Assembly (NCBI GenBank): GCA_900540495.1
Contig: UQGA01000013.1
Coordinates: forward strand, 1-50,834
From: an uncultured Eubacteriales bacterium
GTDB taxonomy: Bacteria > Bacillota > Clostridia > Christensenellales > CAG-138
Direction: 5' to 3'
DNA length: 50,834 nucleotides
The first letter of the stretch is position 1, and each line of letters opens with the position of its first letter. This document shows, piece after piece, positions 1 to 8,186 of the stretch. The position numbers and the translations under genes are program-made. The notes under the pieces are model-generated. The model did no database searches. It had not been told where the DNA came from and worked only from the letters and a program-made list of their open reading frames with translations.

Positions 1-57
1 AAGGTTTCTTTTCTTTGGTTCTTTCTTTTCTTTTCCCGAAAGAAAAGAAAGAACGGC
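1..57. repeat. Palindromic intergenic element, copy 1
   Basis: A perfect 16-bp inverted repeat (18-33 against 39-54, 5-nt loop) made almost only of TTC/GAA-type tracts, preceded by an 18-bp pyrimidine-rich flank at 1-18. The whole unit recurs in inverted orientation at 6166-6222 with one loop mismatch. It lies about 75 bp beyond the stop of the minus-strand anti-sigma gene. It may be truncated by the window edge. No U-tract follows the stem, so it looks more like a dispersed REP-like element than a standard terminator. Confidence 0.8.
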
Positions 58-130
58 CTCCCTTCCCCATAACCCGACAACCCTCGGAACGACGCCTGCG
101 CCGCTGTCGCGCGTCAGGCGTGCGCCGGCG

Positions 131-1825
131 CTACTTCACCCCGAACGGAAGCGTGATCGCATATTGCGAGAGCACGACCGTCCTGTTGCTCGCCTCATAT
201 TGGCCGGCGTCGACGCACGTCGGCACATCGGGCTCAAGCACGATCGGTTCGCCGGAGTACTGGCGTTCATAGACGGGCCGGTCAAGGAAATCGTCCCATT
301 CCGGCAGCTCAACCTCGACGAACGGGCGCAGGGTTTCGACGGTGTACAGCGTGGGCACGAGCGTGACCGATTCGATGGCGGCAAACAGGTCGGCGTCGTC
401 GGAAAGCCCGAGATGGTGGTGGTTGACGACGATGGTGCCGATGCGGAACACGGCCTTGTGATAGTCGTCCGGATCAAAGTCCAGATGGAAGTTATAGAGG
501 CGATACCCCAACTCCCGGGCCTGCTCCGGTCGTCCGTCCACGGGCCCGGCGCCGTTGAGGAACACCCGAAAATCCAGCCGCCGGGCGAACAGCTGCGCCT
601 GCGCCTCGGTCCAGTCGGCGGGGAACTCGAGGGCGACCTCCGCGCCGAGGTTGCCGGTGGGCGAGAGCTGCACGCGCGCATCGTACATGCGCAGGCCGTC
701 GAGATCAAGCTCGCGCTGCGTGTAGACGACGTCGCCGGCGTAGGAGCCGTCGTCCTGCAAGATCTTTTGCGAGTCGTCGATTTCGGTCAGCAGGGCCGTA
801 CCGCTCCAGCGACATTCGTCCGGCGAGGCGCTCTGCACCGAGACGTCCCGATAGCCGGTTGCGTTTACCTGCACGGTGCCGAGGTCCGCCCGGAGCAGGA
901 GCGCGGGCGGGTCGGTCGAGGGCGAGGTCAGCTCGACGGTCAGGTCGAGCGACGCCTGGGCGGCGACAAACCCGTTTTCATCGGCATAGCGCGCCGGATC
1001 GAATCGCAGCGGTACCTCCAGGCAGGCGACCACGTCGTTTGCTTCGAGAAACGCGGCGTTTACGGCGTCTCTGTCCTGCGGATCGCCCGACCGGGGAAAG
1101 GCGGACAGGTCGAGCGGGTACAGTTGCCCGCCGACTTTCGTGCCATCCGGGAAGGTGATGTAGAGCCAGCCCACGACCGGCGAAACATAGACCTCTTCGC
1201 CGCGCAGGTATTCCTCCGGCACCTCCGGCTGGAAAAAGCCTTCGAGCTGCTCCGGCGGGATGGGTATGCGCGTGACGGTGCCCCCGCAATACTGCTCGAG
1301 CAGCCAGATGCCGAACCCGTTTTGCAGCGTCAGCGCGACATACAACGTATTGCCGTCATACAGCGTTTCGCCAAAGGCGACGCCATCGTCCGCAAGCCGT
1401 GCCGCCAGCAGGGCGGAAAGGGATTCTATCCCGCCCGTCTCCGTTACGGCAACGGCGGGGCCGGAGGGGTGCGGCGCAGCGATCATCGCGTCCATGGCGG
1501 CGTTCGGTTCGCGCGCTTCCGGGTCCGTGGCGAGGTATTCCTCCGGTTCGGTAATGCCGAACCAGGAGAGCACCTCCGCGCGGGCGGCGGGAACGCAGGC
1601 TACGATCGCGCCGAAGAGCAGCAGCAGCGCCGCAGCGACGAGCAGCGTACGCCGCACGGTACGGCGCCGTACGGACGCGTGTTGCGCGAGCGCGTCCGCC
1701 CGGCCTTCGCGGATGGCGGCGCAGGACTCCAGCACCGCTCGTTTGAAGGCGGCCGGCGGCGACAGGCGCGCCTCATACAGGCAGGCGGCCAACGCCTGGT
1801 CAGCGTTCCTCCTATTCATATCCAT
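131..1825 (-). CDS. Membrane anti-sigma factor-like protein (DUF4179 type)
   Basis: Predicted 564-residue single-pass membrane protein that probably holds the adjacent ECF sigma factor inactive. Residues 1-59 are a short basic cytoplasmic part, about 60-80 a hydrophobic span (LLVAAALLLLFGAIVACV), and the remaining ~480 residues an extracytoplasmic domain beginning EVLSWFGITEPEEY, the pattern seen after the membrane span in DUF4179-type anti-sigma proteins. The start ATG at 1825 overlaps the end of the sigma gene and has AGGAG eight bases upstream, so the two genes are translationally coupled. The long exterior domain probably senses an envelope signal, which cannot be named. An earlier in-frame start would run into the sigma gene. 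Confidence 0.75.
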   Translation of the reverse strand: MDMNRRNADQALAACLYEARLSPPAAFKRAVLESCAAIREGRADALAQHASVRRRTVRRTLLVAAALLLLFGAIVACVPAARAEVLSWFGITEPEEYLATDPEAREPNAAMDAMIAAPHPSGPAVAVTETGGIESLSALLAARLADDGVAFGETLYDGNTLYVALTLQNGFGIWLLEQYCGGTVTRIPIPPEQLEGFFQPEVPEEYLRGEEVYVSPVVGWLYITFPDGTKVGGQLYPLDLSAFPRSGDPQDRDAVNAAFLEANDVVACLEVPLRFDPARYADENGFVAAQASLDLTVELTSPSTDPPALLLRADLGTVQVNATGYRDVSVQSASPDECRWSGTALLTEIDDSQKILQDDGSYAGDVVYTQRELDLDGLRMYDARVQLSPTGNLGAEVALEFPADWTEAQAQLFARRLDFRVFLNGAGPVDGRPEQARELGYRLYNFHLDFDPDDYHKAVFRIGTIVVNHHHLGLSDDADLFAAIESVTLVPTLYTVETLRPFVEVELPEWDDFLDRPVYERQYSGEPIVLEPDVPTCVDAGQYEASNRTVVLSQYAITLPFGVK

Positions 1826-2333
1826 GCAGCTCCTTTCGCAGTTTTTCCCTGATTCGGAAGAGCCGGGAGTGGACCGTTCCCCGCGGCAGATGCAGCAATC
1901 CGGCGATCTGCTCGGCCGGATACCGCTCGAAATAGTAGAGCATGGCGATCGACCGGTCCTGTTCCGACAGCTTGGCCAGCGCGCCGCGCACATCGATCCG
2001 GGTTCCCCGCTCGTCCGGCGCCACCGCCGCGTCGGGCGGCAGCGGCCCATACCTGCGCCGCTTCCGCAACTGGTCGCGGCACTCGTTCTGCACGATGCGA
2101 ACCAGATAGCCGGGGAAAGCGGCGGGCTCGCGCACGCGGCCGCGGTTCTCCCACGCCTTGAGCAGCGCGCTCTGCACCGCGTCCGCACAGGCGTCGCTGT
2201 TTTGCAGGATCGCATAGCTCACGGCGTACAGCAACCGCATCAACGACTCGGCGGCGGCGGCAAAGCCTTCGGCGGTCCGCACGTCCGCCGGATCGGCCCT
2301 GTCCGCGGGCTGGTTGTCATTTTGCACGTTCAT
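1812..2333 (-). CDS. ECF-type RNA polymerase sigma factor
   Basis: A 173-residue sigma-70 family factor of ECF size. The region-2 part is around residues 25-95 (LYAVSYAILQNSDACADAVQ, then FPGYLVRIVQNECRDQLRKR) and region 4 around 110-168 (LSEQDRSIAMLYYFERYPAEQIAGLL, then GTVHSRLFRIREKLRKEL). AGGAGG precedes the ATG. It is followed directly by a membrane protein of anti-sigma type, so the pair most likely forms a membrane-to-transcription switch. Its regulon is unknown, but a possible self-recognised promoter lies upstream. Confidence 0.92.
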   Translation of the reverse strand: MNVQNDNQPADRADPADVRTAEGFAAAAESLMRLLYAVSYAILQNSDACADAVQSALLKAWENRGRVREPAAFPGYLVRIVQNECRDQLRKRRRYGPLPPDAAVAPDERGTRIDVRGALAKLSEQDRSIAMLYYFERYPAEQIAGLLHLPRGTVHSRLFRIREKLRKELHGYE

Positions 2334-2358
2334 GGCGCCTCCTCTTTGGCTTGCCTTT

Positions 2359-2392
2359 ACTATATTGACGCGCGAGCGGCCCCAACGCTTCC
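2359..2392 (-). promoter_or_regulatory. Candidate sigma operon promoter(s)
   Basis: On the minus strand GGAAGC (2392-2387) is followed after 16 bases by CGTC (2370-2367), an ECF-like -35/-10 pair. TATAGT (2364-2359) overlaps as a possible housekeeping -10. An autoregulated ECF promoter is inferred, not shown. Confidence 0.35.
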
Positions 2393-2421
2393 CATGCCTT
2401 CAAAATTTCGGGGGTTCGGGG

Positions 2422-2457
2422 TAAAAAAACGGGACCGCCGTGTAAAGCGGCGGTCCC
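2422..2457 (-). terminator. Rho-independent terminator of the alcohol dehydrogenase gene
   Basis: A perfect 10-bp G+C stem (2431-2440 with 2448-2457, 7-nt loop) is followed on the minus strand by a seven-T run (2429-2423). It lies 14 bp beyond the dehydrogenase stop codon. Confidence 0.9.
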
Positions 2458-2470
2458 GGCGTGGCTCGAA

Positions 2471-3688
2471 TCAGAAATCGACCTCGGTGTCGTAGTAGCA
2501 GCACTTGAGCAGCTTCTCCATCTCCTCCTGGCTCGGCTGGCGCGGGTTGGAACCCGTGCAGGCGTCGCCGATGGCGTTCTTGGCGATCTCCGGCAGGCGT
2601 GCCAGGAATACGTCCTCCGGCACGAACCCGTTCTCGGTCGGATAGCTGTCGGCGCCGTAGTGCTGGATGCAGTGCGGAATGTTGAGCTCGTCGTTCATCC
2701 CGCGCAGGTACGCGATGAGGCGCTGCACCTTCTCCGCATCGTTCGCGCCACCCAGGCCCATCGCATCGGCAATCTCGCCGTAACGCTTTTTGGCCGTCTC
2801 ATCCTTGGCGTTGAAAGCGATGACCTTGGGCAGATACATGGCGTTGGCGGCGCCGTGGATAATGTGCGCGCCATAGTCGGCAAACGCAGCGCCGGTCTTG
2901 TGCGCCATGGAGTGTACGATGCCGAGCAGCGCGTTGGAGAACGCCATGCCTGCAAGGCACTGGGCGTTGTGCATGCTGTCGCGCTTTGCCATATCTCCAT
3001 TGTAGGAATCAACCAGGTCGCGCTGGATCATCTTGATGGCGTGGAGCGCCAGCGGGTCGGTGTAGTCGCAGTTCGCGGTGGACACATACGCCTCGATGGC
3101 ATGCGTCATGGCGTCCATGCCCGTGTGCGCCACAAGCTTTTTGGGCATCGTCTCGGCCAGATCCGGATCGACGATGGCCACATCCGGCGTAATTTCAAAA
3201 TCCGCGATGGGGTATTTGATGCCCTTGGTGTAGTCGGTGATGATGGAGAATGCCGTCACCTCGGTCGCCGTGCCGGACGTGGACGGAATCGCGCAGAAAT
3301 GCGCCTTCGTGCGCAGCTTCGGCAGGCCGAACACCTTGCACATATCCTCAAAGGTGACCTCCGGATACTCGTACTTGATCCACATGGCCTTGGCCGCGTC
3401 GATCGGCGAGCCGCCGCCCATGGCGATGATCCAGTCGGGCTGGAACTTCTGCATGGCCGCCGCGCCCTTCATGACCGTCTCGACCGACGGATCGGCCTCG
3501 ATGCCCTCGTACAGCGCGACCTCCATGCCGGCCTCCTTCAGATATGCCACCGCGCGATCGAGGAAGCCGAACTTCTTCATGCTGCCGCCGCCGACGCAGA
3601 CCATCGCGCGCTTACCGGTAAACGTCTTGAGCACCTCAAGCGAACCCTTGCCATGATACAGATCCCTCGGAAGCGTAAACCTTGCCAT
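2471..3688 (-). CDS. Iron-containing alcohol dehydrogenase
   Basis: A 405-residue type III (Fe-dependent) alcohol dehydrogenase, expected to be cytosolic and to interconvert an aldehyde and alcohol with NAD(P)H. The Rossmann part carries the GGGSPIDAAKAMW nucleotide-binding motif and PSTSGTATEVTAFSII. The C-terminal helical domain has the metal-ligand pattern: HTGMDAMTHAIEAYVS, VHSMAHKTG and IIHGAANAMYLP. I chose the ATG at 3688 because GGAGG lies eight bases upstream; the in-frame ATG two codons earlier is only two bases from that site. It has its own promoter and terminator, so it is monocistronic. The physiological substrate is not evident. Confidence 0.95.
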   Translation of the reverse strand: MARFTLPRDLYHGKGSLEVLKTFTGKRAMVCVGGGSMKKFGFLDRAVAYLKEAGMEVALYEGIEADPSVETVMKGAAAMQKFQPDWIIAMGGGSPIDAAKAMWIKYEYPEVTFEDMCKVFGLPKLRTKAHFCAIPSTSGTATEVTAFSIITDYTKGIKYPIADFEITPDVAIVDPDLAETMPKKLVAHTGMDAMTHAIEAYVSTANCDYTDPLALHAIKMIQRDLVDSYNGDMAKRDSMHNAQCLAGMAFSNALLGIVHSMAHKTGAAFADYGAHIIHGAANAMYLPKVIAFNAKDETAKKRYGEIADAMGLGGANDAEKVQRLIAYLRGMNDELNIPHCIQHYGADSYPTENGFVPEDVFLARLPEIAKNAIGDACTGSNPRQPSQEEMEKLLKCCYYDTEVDF

Positions 3689-3775
3689 TTTCATATCCTC
3701 CGTTTCTTGCATTTTCAGCCGCGCCCGCCGCCTGTCGCCCGCCGGCGCCTGCCGCGTTCCGCTGTTTCTGAGAGT

Positions 3776-3804
3776 ATTGTACCCCCAATCGCCGCGGCTG
3801 GGAA
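3776..3804 (-). promoter_or_regulatory. Promoter of the alcohol dehydrogenase gene
   Basis: Minus-strand TTCCCA (3804-3799), 17-bp spacer, TACAAT (3781-3776), about 90 bp before the start codon. An imperfect AT-rich palindrome (about 3817-3840, ATATCGATAAA against AATATTGATAT) lies just upstream and could be an operator. Confidence 0.5.
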
Positions 3805-3960
3805 ATATAAAATGCGCATATCGATAAACCAATATTGATATATCCGTATTTATTCCGTCCGGCCGCCCTGCGCCCCTATTCTGCCCGTTCGGCGCCCGTT
3901 CTATTTGCCACCGCCCGGTTTTGCGCGCATCGCCCGGCCCAAAGCGCGCCTGCGTGCGCG

Positions 3961-3999
3961 AAAAATGCCCTGTCCCATATCGGAACGGGATGGGGGCAT
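3961..3999 (-). terminator. Terminator of the LysR gene
   Basis: An imperfect stem (3965-3976 with about 3987-3999, outer ATGCCC/GGGCAT) is followed on the minus strand by a run of T (3965-3961). It lies about 40 bp after the LysR stop. The rest of 3805-4036 shows no gene. Confidence 0.7.
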
Positions 4000-4036
4000 A
4001 TGGTTTTGATATGGATGGGGCAAAACTTTTTTCGGC

Positions 4037-4987
4037 TCAGTCGTATTCGCAGAGCGAAACCTCGTTTTTGACGGCGAACACCCGGTCGATAAAGCGGCGG
4101 TCGAGCGCGGTGAGCACATGGTCGCGGCGGTAGATGAGCACGTCGCGGCAGCGGCCGTCGGAAAAATCGCACCGCCGCTGGACAAGGCCGAATCGTTCCG
4201 CAATGTCCTGCGGCACGGGCGATACCTTCATGAACGAATCGGGGACATGGCAGAGCAGGTCGAACTGGTTGGCGCGCTCATAAAGGAAAATGCGGCGGCG
4301 CCGGGTCGCCCCCGCCGCCCCGGGGTTTTCCGGCGCGGCGCTGCGCCCGGCCGGCAGATAGGGCACGGCTTCGTCGCCGTGTACGATTTCAAGGCAGTCG
4401 GCAAAGTCCGCCTCGGCCAGCGGCCGCTTTTCGGCAAGGCGGTGCCGCCGGGAAAGCAGCGCAAGATAGGAAAACTCCCAGATCGGTTCGCTGCGGAGCG
4501 ATTTTTCCGCCAGATAATCCTCAAAATACTGCTCGTGCGCCAGTCGGTAGCGCACGATCCCGAGGCCGAACGTCCCGTCATGCACGTTGGCAATGGTGGC
4601 CATGGACCCGGTCTCGGTGATGTTCAGCTCGAGCGGCTGGGCCTGGTCGAGTGCGGCGGCGAACTGCACAAGCGCCTTGGACAGGTAGCTGCCGCGCGGC
4701 ATGGACACGCTGAGCCGCTGCACCTTTCCGCTGTCGTCGCCTGCAATCTCCTCCATATGCTTGAGCTGCTGCACGATGGTGCGCGCCGCGTCGAGAAAGC
4801 GCACGCCCTTCTCCGTGGGGAACGCCCCGCGGGGCGTGCGGTGGAAGATGGTGTAACCGAGCGTCTCCTCCGCTTCCTTGATGGCCTTGCTGAGGTTCGG
4901 CTGGGCGATCAGCAGGTTTTCCGCCGCCTGCGAGATGGAACGCGTCCGCTCCACCTCCAGGGCATATTGAAAAATCGTGGTGTTCAC
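4037..4987 (-). CDS. LysR-family transcriptional regulator (divergent from asnA)
   Basis: A 316-residue LysR regulator. The N-terminal winged helix-turn-helix covers roughly residues 1-60 (TIFQYALEVERTRSISQAAE, then LLIAQPNLSKAIKEAEETLG and IFHRTPRGAFPTEKG); an effector-binding domain follows from about residue 90. The start is GTG at 4987, with AAAGGAGG seven bases upstream. The long open frame continuing beyond it is antisense to asnA and is not coding. It is transcribed divergently from asnA across a 156-bp interval, so it probably controls asnA and itself; the effector is unknown. The C-terminal section has an unusual Ala/Arg/Gly-rich stretch (about residue 210), possibly a loop insertion. 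Confidence 0.92.
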   Translation of the reverse strand: MNTTIFQYALEVERTRSISQAAENLLIAQPNLSKAIKEAEETLGYTIFHRTPRGAFPTEKGVRFLDAARTIVQQLKHMEEIAGDDSGKVQRLSVSMPRGSYLSKALVQFAAALDQAQPLELNITETGSMATIANVHDGTFGLGIVRYRLAHEQYFEDYLAEKSLRSEPIWEFSYLALLSRRHRLAEKRPLAEADFADCLEIVHGDEAVPYLPAGRSAAPENPGAAGATRRRRIFLYERANQFDLLCHVPDSFMKVSPVPQDIAERFGLVQRRCDFSDGRCRDVLIYRRDHVLTALDRRFIDRVFAVKNEVSLCEYD

Positions 4988-5077
4988 GCCGATGCCTCCT
5001 TTCGGCGCGGGCCGCCGTCCGCGCAGCGTCTCTCTTACTATACCATATTTTTTCCCATCCGGCGACAGGGTTTCCGC

Positions 5078-5106
5078 TTGACAGGCGACCCGGCATGGCC
5101 TATAGT
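5078..5106 (+). promoter_or_regulatory. asnA promoter
   Basis: A perfect -35 TTGACA (5078-5083), 17-bp spacer and TATAGT (5101-5106), 37 bp before the asnA ATG, in the divergent LysR/asnA interval. Confidence 0.85.
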
Positions 5107-5143
5107 AGGATAATATATTATATTCCGAGCGGAGGTTACGGCT

Positions 5144-6148
5144 ATGGCAACAACGATCCCCGACGGTTACCGGGCAAAGCTCGGCCTGTATGAAACGCAG
5201 AGCGCCATTTCGCTCATCAAGCGCACGTTTCAGGATGCGCTCGCGGCGGTGCTCAATCTGGAGCGGGTGTCGGCCCCGCTGTTCGTCAAACCCTCCGACG
5301 GCCTGAACGACGATCTGAACGGTTATGAACGCCCCGTGCGGTTCGACATCCCGGCCGCAGAGGTGGAGGCGGAGGTCGTGCATTCGCTGGCCAAGTGGAA
5401 GCGTTATGCGCTGCACCGCTACGGGTTCAAACCCGGCAGCGGCCTCTATACCGATATGAACGCCATCCGCCGCGATGAGGCGCTGGACAATCTGCATTCG
5501 GTCTACGTCGATCAGTGGGACTGGGAAAAGGTCATCACGCGCGAGGAGCGCAACGAGGCGCTGCTCAAGCGCACGGTGCGGGCCATCGTGGACGCGATCG
5601 GCTATACGCTCACCGTCGTGCAGGCGCGCTATCCGGAGCTGTCGCTCTCGCTCAACCGGGATGTGGCGTTCGTTACGTCCGAGGAGCTGATCGCCCTTTA
5701 CCCGGGCCGGCCCGCCCGCGAGCGCGAGCAGCTGTTCGTGCGCGAGCATGGCACCGCATTCATCATGCAGATCGGCGGTCGCCTGTCCGACGGTAAGCCG
5801 CATGATGGTCGCGCGCCCGATTATGACGACTGGTCGCTCAACGGCGATATCCTGTTCTATTATCCCGTGCTCGACTGCGCGCTGGAAATCTCCAGCATGG
5901 GCATCCGCGTGGATGAGGCGGCCCTCGCCGCACAGCTCAAACTCGCCGGTTGCGAGGCGCGCGCCGCGCTGCCGTTCCATCGCGCGTTGCTCGGCGGCGA
6001 GCTGCCGCTGACCATCGGCGGCGGCATCGGCCAGTCCCGCCTGTGCATGATGATGCTCGAAAAAGCGCACATCGGCGAGGTGCAGTCCTCCGTGTGGGAT
6101 GCGCAGACCATCGCCGCCTGCACGCACGCCGGCGTCACGCTGCTCTAA
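5144..6148 (+). CDS. asnA: Aspartate--ammonia ligase AsnA
   Basis: A 334-residue cytosolic enzyme that makes L-asparagine from aspartate, ammonia and ATP (giving AMP and PPi). It matches AsnA (about 330 residues) over its full length: the N-terminal TQSAISLIKRTFQDAL, then LNLERVSAPLFVK, NDDLNGYERPVRFDI, HSLAKWKRYAL, SVYVDQWDWEKVI, and the C-terminal class II synthetase-like GGGIGQSRLCMMML. GGAGG precedes the ATG at a suitable distance. The gene is single, with a strong promoter, divergent from a LysR gene that is its likely regulator. Confidence 0.97.
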   Translation: MATTIPDGYRAKLGLYETQSAISLIKRTFQDALAAVLNLERVSAPLFVKPSDGLNDDLNGYERPVRFDIPAAEVEAEVVHSLAKWKRYALHRYGFKPGSGLYTDMNAIRRDEALDNLHSVYVDQWDWEKVITREERNEALLKRTVRAIVDAIGYTLTVVQARYPELSLSLNRDVAFVTSEELIALYPGRPAREREQLFVREHGTAFIMQIGGRLSDGKPHDGRAPDYDDWSLNGDILFYYPVLDCALEISSMGIRVDEAALAAQLKLAGCEARAALPFHRALLGGELPLTIGGGIGQSRLCMMMLEKAHIGEVQSSVWDAQTIAACTHAGVTLL

Positions 6149-6165
6149 GGACGGAGGGCGGGCGT

Positions 6166-6222
6166 TCCGTTCTTTCTTTTCTTTCGGAAAAAGAAAAGAA
6201 AGAACCAAAGAAAAGAAACCTT
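6166..6222. repeat. Palindromic intergenic element, copy 2 (inverted)
   Basis: A 16-bp perfect stem (6169-6184 with 6190-6205) plus an 18-bp purine-rich flank (6205-6222). Its reverse complement matches positions 1-57 almost base for base. It sits 20 bp after the asnA stop, so both copies have the same orientation relative to the gene they follow. Confidence 0.85.
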
Positions 6223-6279
6223 AACGGATAAAGAAAACAGGAGCGGGCTAAAGGGCGGCCGCCGTTGTTTCCGGGGCGG

Positions 6280-6486
6280 CTAAAACAGCGAACGGATGAT
6301 CAGCAACAGGCCGAAGAGGATCATCGGCACGCCGGCAAACGCGCCGACGAGCGTGCAGGCCAGCAGCACGCCGGCGACGACCAGCAACAGCCCGATCAAC
6401 AGCGTGAGCAGCTTGCCCGCGGCGAGGAAGATGACGCCGATCAGGCTCCACAGCATACGGAGCGGCCATGTCAGGACGCGGAACAT
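6280..6486 (-). CDS. Small two-span membrane protein
   Basis: A 68-residue, almost wholly hydrophobic protein with two predicted membrane spans (about residues 10-45 with a short break, and 48-68) and a basic N-terminus. The ATG at 6486 has AAGGAGG eight bases upstream, which argues for a real gene; the longer in-frame extension lacks such a site. No motif suggests a function. It faces convergently into the palindromic element after asnA and is divergent from the MATE gene. Confidence 0.65.
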   Translation of the reverse strand: MFRVLTWPLRMLWSLIGVIFLAAGKLLTLLIGLLLVVAGVLLACTLVGAFAGVPMILFGLLLIIRSLF

Positions 6487-6656
6487 GCGGGGGTCCTCCT
6501 TCAGACGGTTTTCCAGCAGTATACCACAGTTTACGCCTCCGGGGCGGTTTTTCACACAAATTTTATCCAATCCCAATCAAAACTTAATCCCCGGTTGCAT
6601 CTGCCGGCAAAATCCGGTACAATGGTGCGCGCCCCTTGAGGGGGCGGGAGGAGACC

Positions 6657-8066
6657 ATGAACCGCAATTCGGTAGCCGGGATCGGCCTGTTGGGAAAATC
6701 GTTCTGGCGCACGCTGCTGCCGCTGGCGCTGCCGATCGCGCTGCAAAACCTGCTGATGACGTCGTTCCGGCTGGTGGATACGCTGATGATCGGCACGCTG
6801 GGGGATGTTTCCATCGCGGCGGTCGGGCTGGCGGGGCAGGCGTCCTTCCTCGTGGAACTGGTGGCGTTCGGCATGGCGTCGGGCAGCGCGGTGTTCATCG
6901 CCCAGTTTCATGGCGCGGGGGATATCGACGGCATTCATCGCGCGTTCGGCGCGACGCTATTGTTCGGCCTGCCGTTCGGGCTTGTGGCGGCGGTGGTGTG
7001 CTTCGCGTTCCCGGATCGCGTCATGGCGCTTCTCACCGATGACCCGGCGCTCATCGCGGAGGGCGCGCGCTACCTGACCTATGCGTGCTGGTCGTACCTG
7101 TCGCTTGCGGTCTTCCAGTCCATGTGTACGACGCTGCGCAGCACCGAGCAGGTGCGCCTGCCGGTCTCCAGCAGCGCCATCTGCGCCGTGGCGAACGCGG
7201 CGTTCAACTATGTGTTCATCTTCGGCTTTGCCGGCCTTGCGCCGATGGGCGTGGCGGGCGCCGGGCTGGCCACGGCAATCACCTCGGCGCTCAACCCGCT
7301 GATCATCTATCTGGCGTCCCGTGCGCAGCGCAACATCCTCATCGCGCCCTGGAAAAAACTGTTTGACCTGCGTGGGTTTCTTGGGATCTACTGGCGGCGC
7401 GTGCTGCCCGTGCTGTGCAACGAGCTGCTCTGGTCGCTGTCCATCGTGGGGCTGAACATGGTGCTCGGCCGCATGGGTACGGAAAACTATGCGGCGCTTA
7501 CGGTCGTGCGCACGGTGGAAAACATCGTGTTCGTGTTCTTCGTGGGGATCTGCAACGCCTGCAACATCCTTGTGGGCAAGCGCATCGGCGAGGGCGACAT
7601 CGAGGGGGCAAAGCTGGCGTCGCGCCAGTTTCTGTGGCTTGTGCCGGTGTTCGGCGTGGTGCTCGGGGCGCTCGTGGTGGCCCTGCGAAGCCCGGTGCTC
7701 AGCCTGTTTGAGATGTCCGACGCGGCGCGCGAGGCGGCGATGGTCATGCTGTTGGTCTATGCGGCGGACGTGAGCATCCGCAACGTGCCGTACCTGTGCG
7801 TGGTGGGCATCTTCCGGGCGGGCGGGGATACGCGGTTCGGGCTCATCGGCGACGTGGCGGTGAACTATGGCCTCGTGCTGCCGGCGGTGCTGCTGTGCGG
7901 GCGCGTGCTTGACGTATCGTTTCTGTTGACGTACGTGGTCATGCTCGCGGTGGACGACGCCGGCAAGCTCATCCTGTATCTGCCGCGGTTTCGCTCGATG
8001 AAATGGATTCAGCCCGTGGCCGGCGGCGCGCGCGGGCAGGCCGGCCTGGCGGACGGCGCGGCATAG
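6657..8066 (+). CDS. MATE-family multidrug/cation antiporter
   Basis: A 469-residue integral membrane protein with about twelve hydrophobic spans in two similar halves, typical of MATE transporters, which export drugs or metabolites against an Na+ or H+ gradient. Diagnostic segments include LALPIALQNLLMTSFRLVDT near the N-terminus, GVAGAGLATAITSALNP at mid-protein, and the second-half PVLCNELLWSLSIVGLNMV. The ATG at 6657 follows GGAGG by five bases; the upstream in-frame start is not supported by a ribosome site. The C-terminus ends in a Gly/Ala-rich tail. The substrate is unknown. Confidence 0.93.
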   Translation: MNRNSVAGIGLLGKSFWRTLLPLALPIALQNLLMTSFRLVDTLMIGTLGDVSIAAVGLAGQASFLVELVAFGMASGSAVFIAQFHGAGDIDGIHRAFGATLLFGLPFGLVAAVVCFAFPDRVMALLTDDPALIAEGARYLTYACWSYLSLAVFQSMCTTLRSTEQVRLPVSSSAICAVANAAFNYVFIFGFAGLAPMGVAGAGLATAITSALNPLIIYLASRAQRNILIAPWKKLFDLRGFLGIYWRRVLPVLCNELLWSLSIVGLNMVLGRMGTENYAALTVVRTVENIVFVFFVGICNACNILVGKRIGEGDIEGAKLASRQFLWLVPVFGVVLGALVVALRSPVLSLFEMSDAAREAAMVMLLVYAADVSIRNVPYLCVVGIFRAGGDTRFGLIGDVAVNYGLVLPAVLLCGRVLDVSFLLTYVVMLAVDDAGKLILYLPRFRSMKWIQPVAGGARGQAGLADGAA

Positions 8067-8186
8067 GGCGGCTTTGCCGGCCGCGCTTTGTTTTGGCCCA
8101 TGGGGTTCCCCGGCGGGCCAAATTGTGATATGCTCAAAAAAACGGCGCCCGGCGGGCGGCGTAACCTACCGAAAGGGGCGGATCGC

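Noticed and set aside
164..1852. 562-codon plus-strand open frame
   Set aside because: Mirror frame of the anti-sigma gene caused by high G+C; no family features, no ribosome site.
4988..6208. Long minus-strand open frame continuing from the LysR gene across asnA
   Set aside because: It is antisense to a clear, full-length asnA, and the LysR start with a good ribosome site is at 4987.
1..6222. Composite transposon bounded by the inverted palindromic elements
   Set aside because: No transposase inside, no target duplications visible, and both copies sit at gene 3' ends as expected for dispersed repeats.
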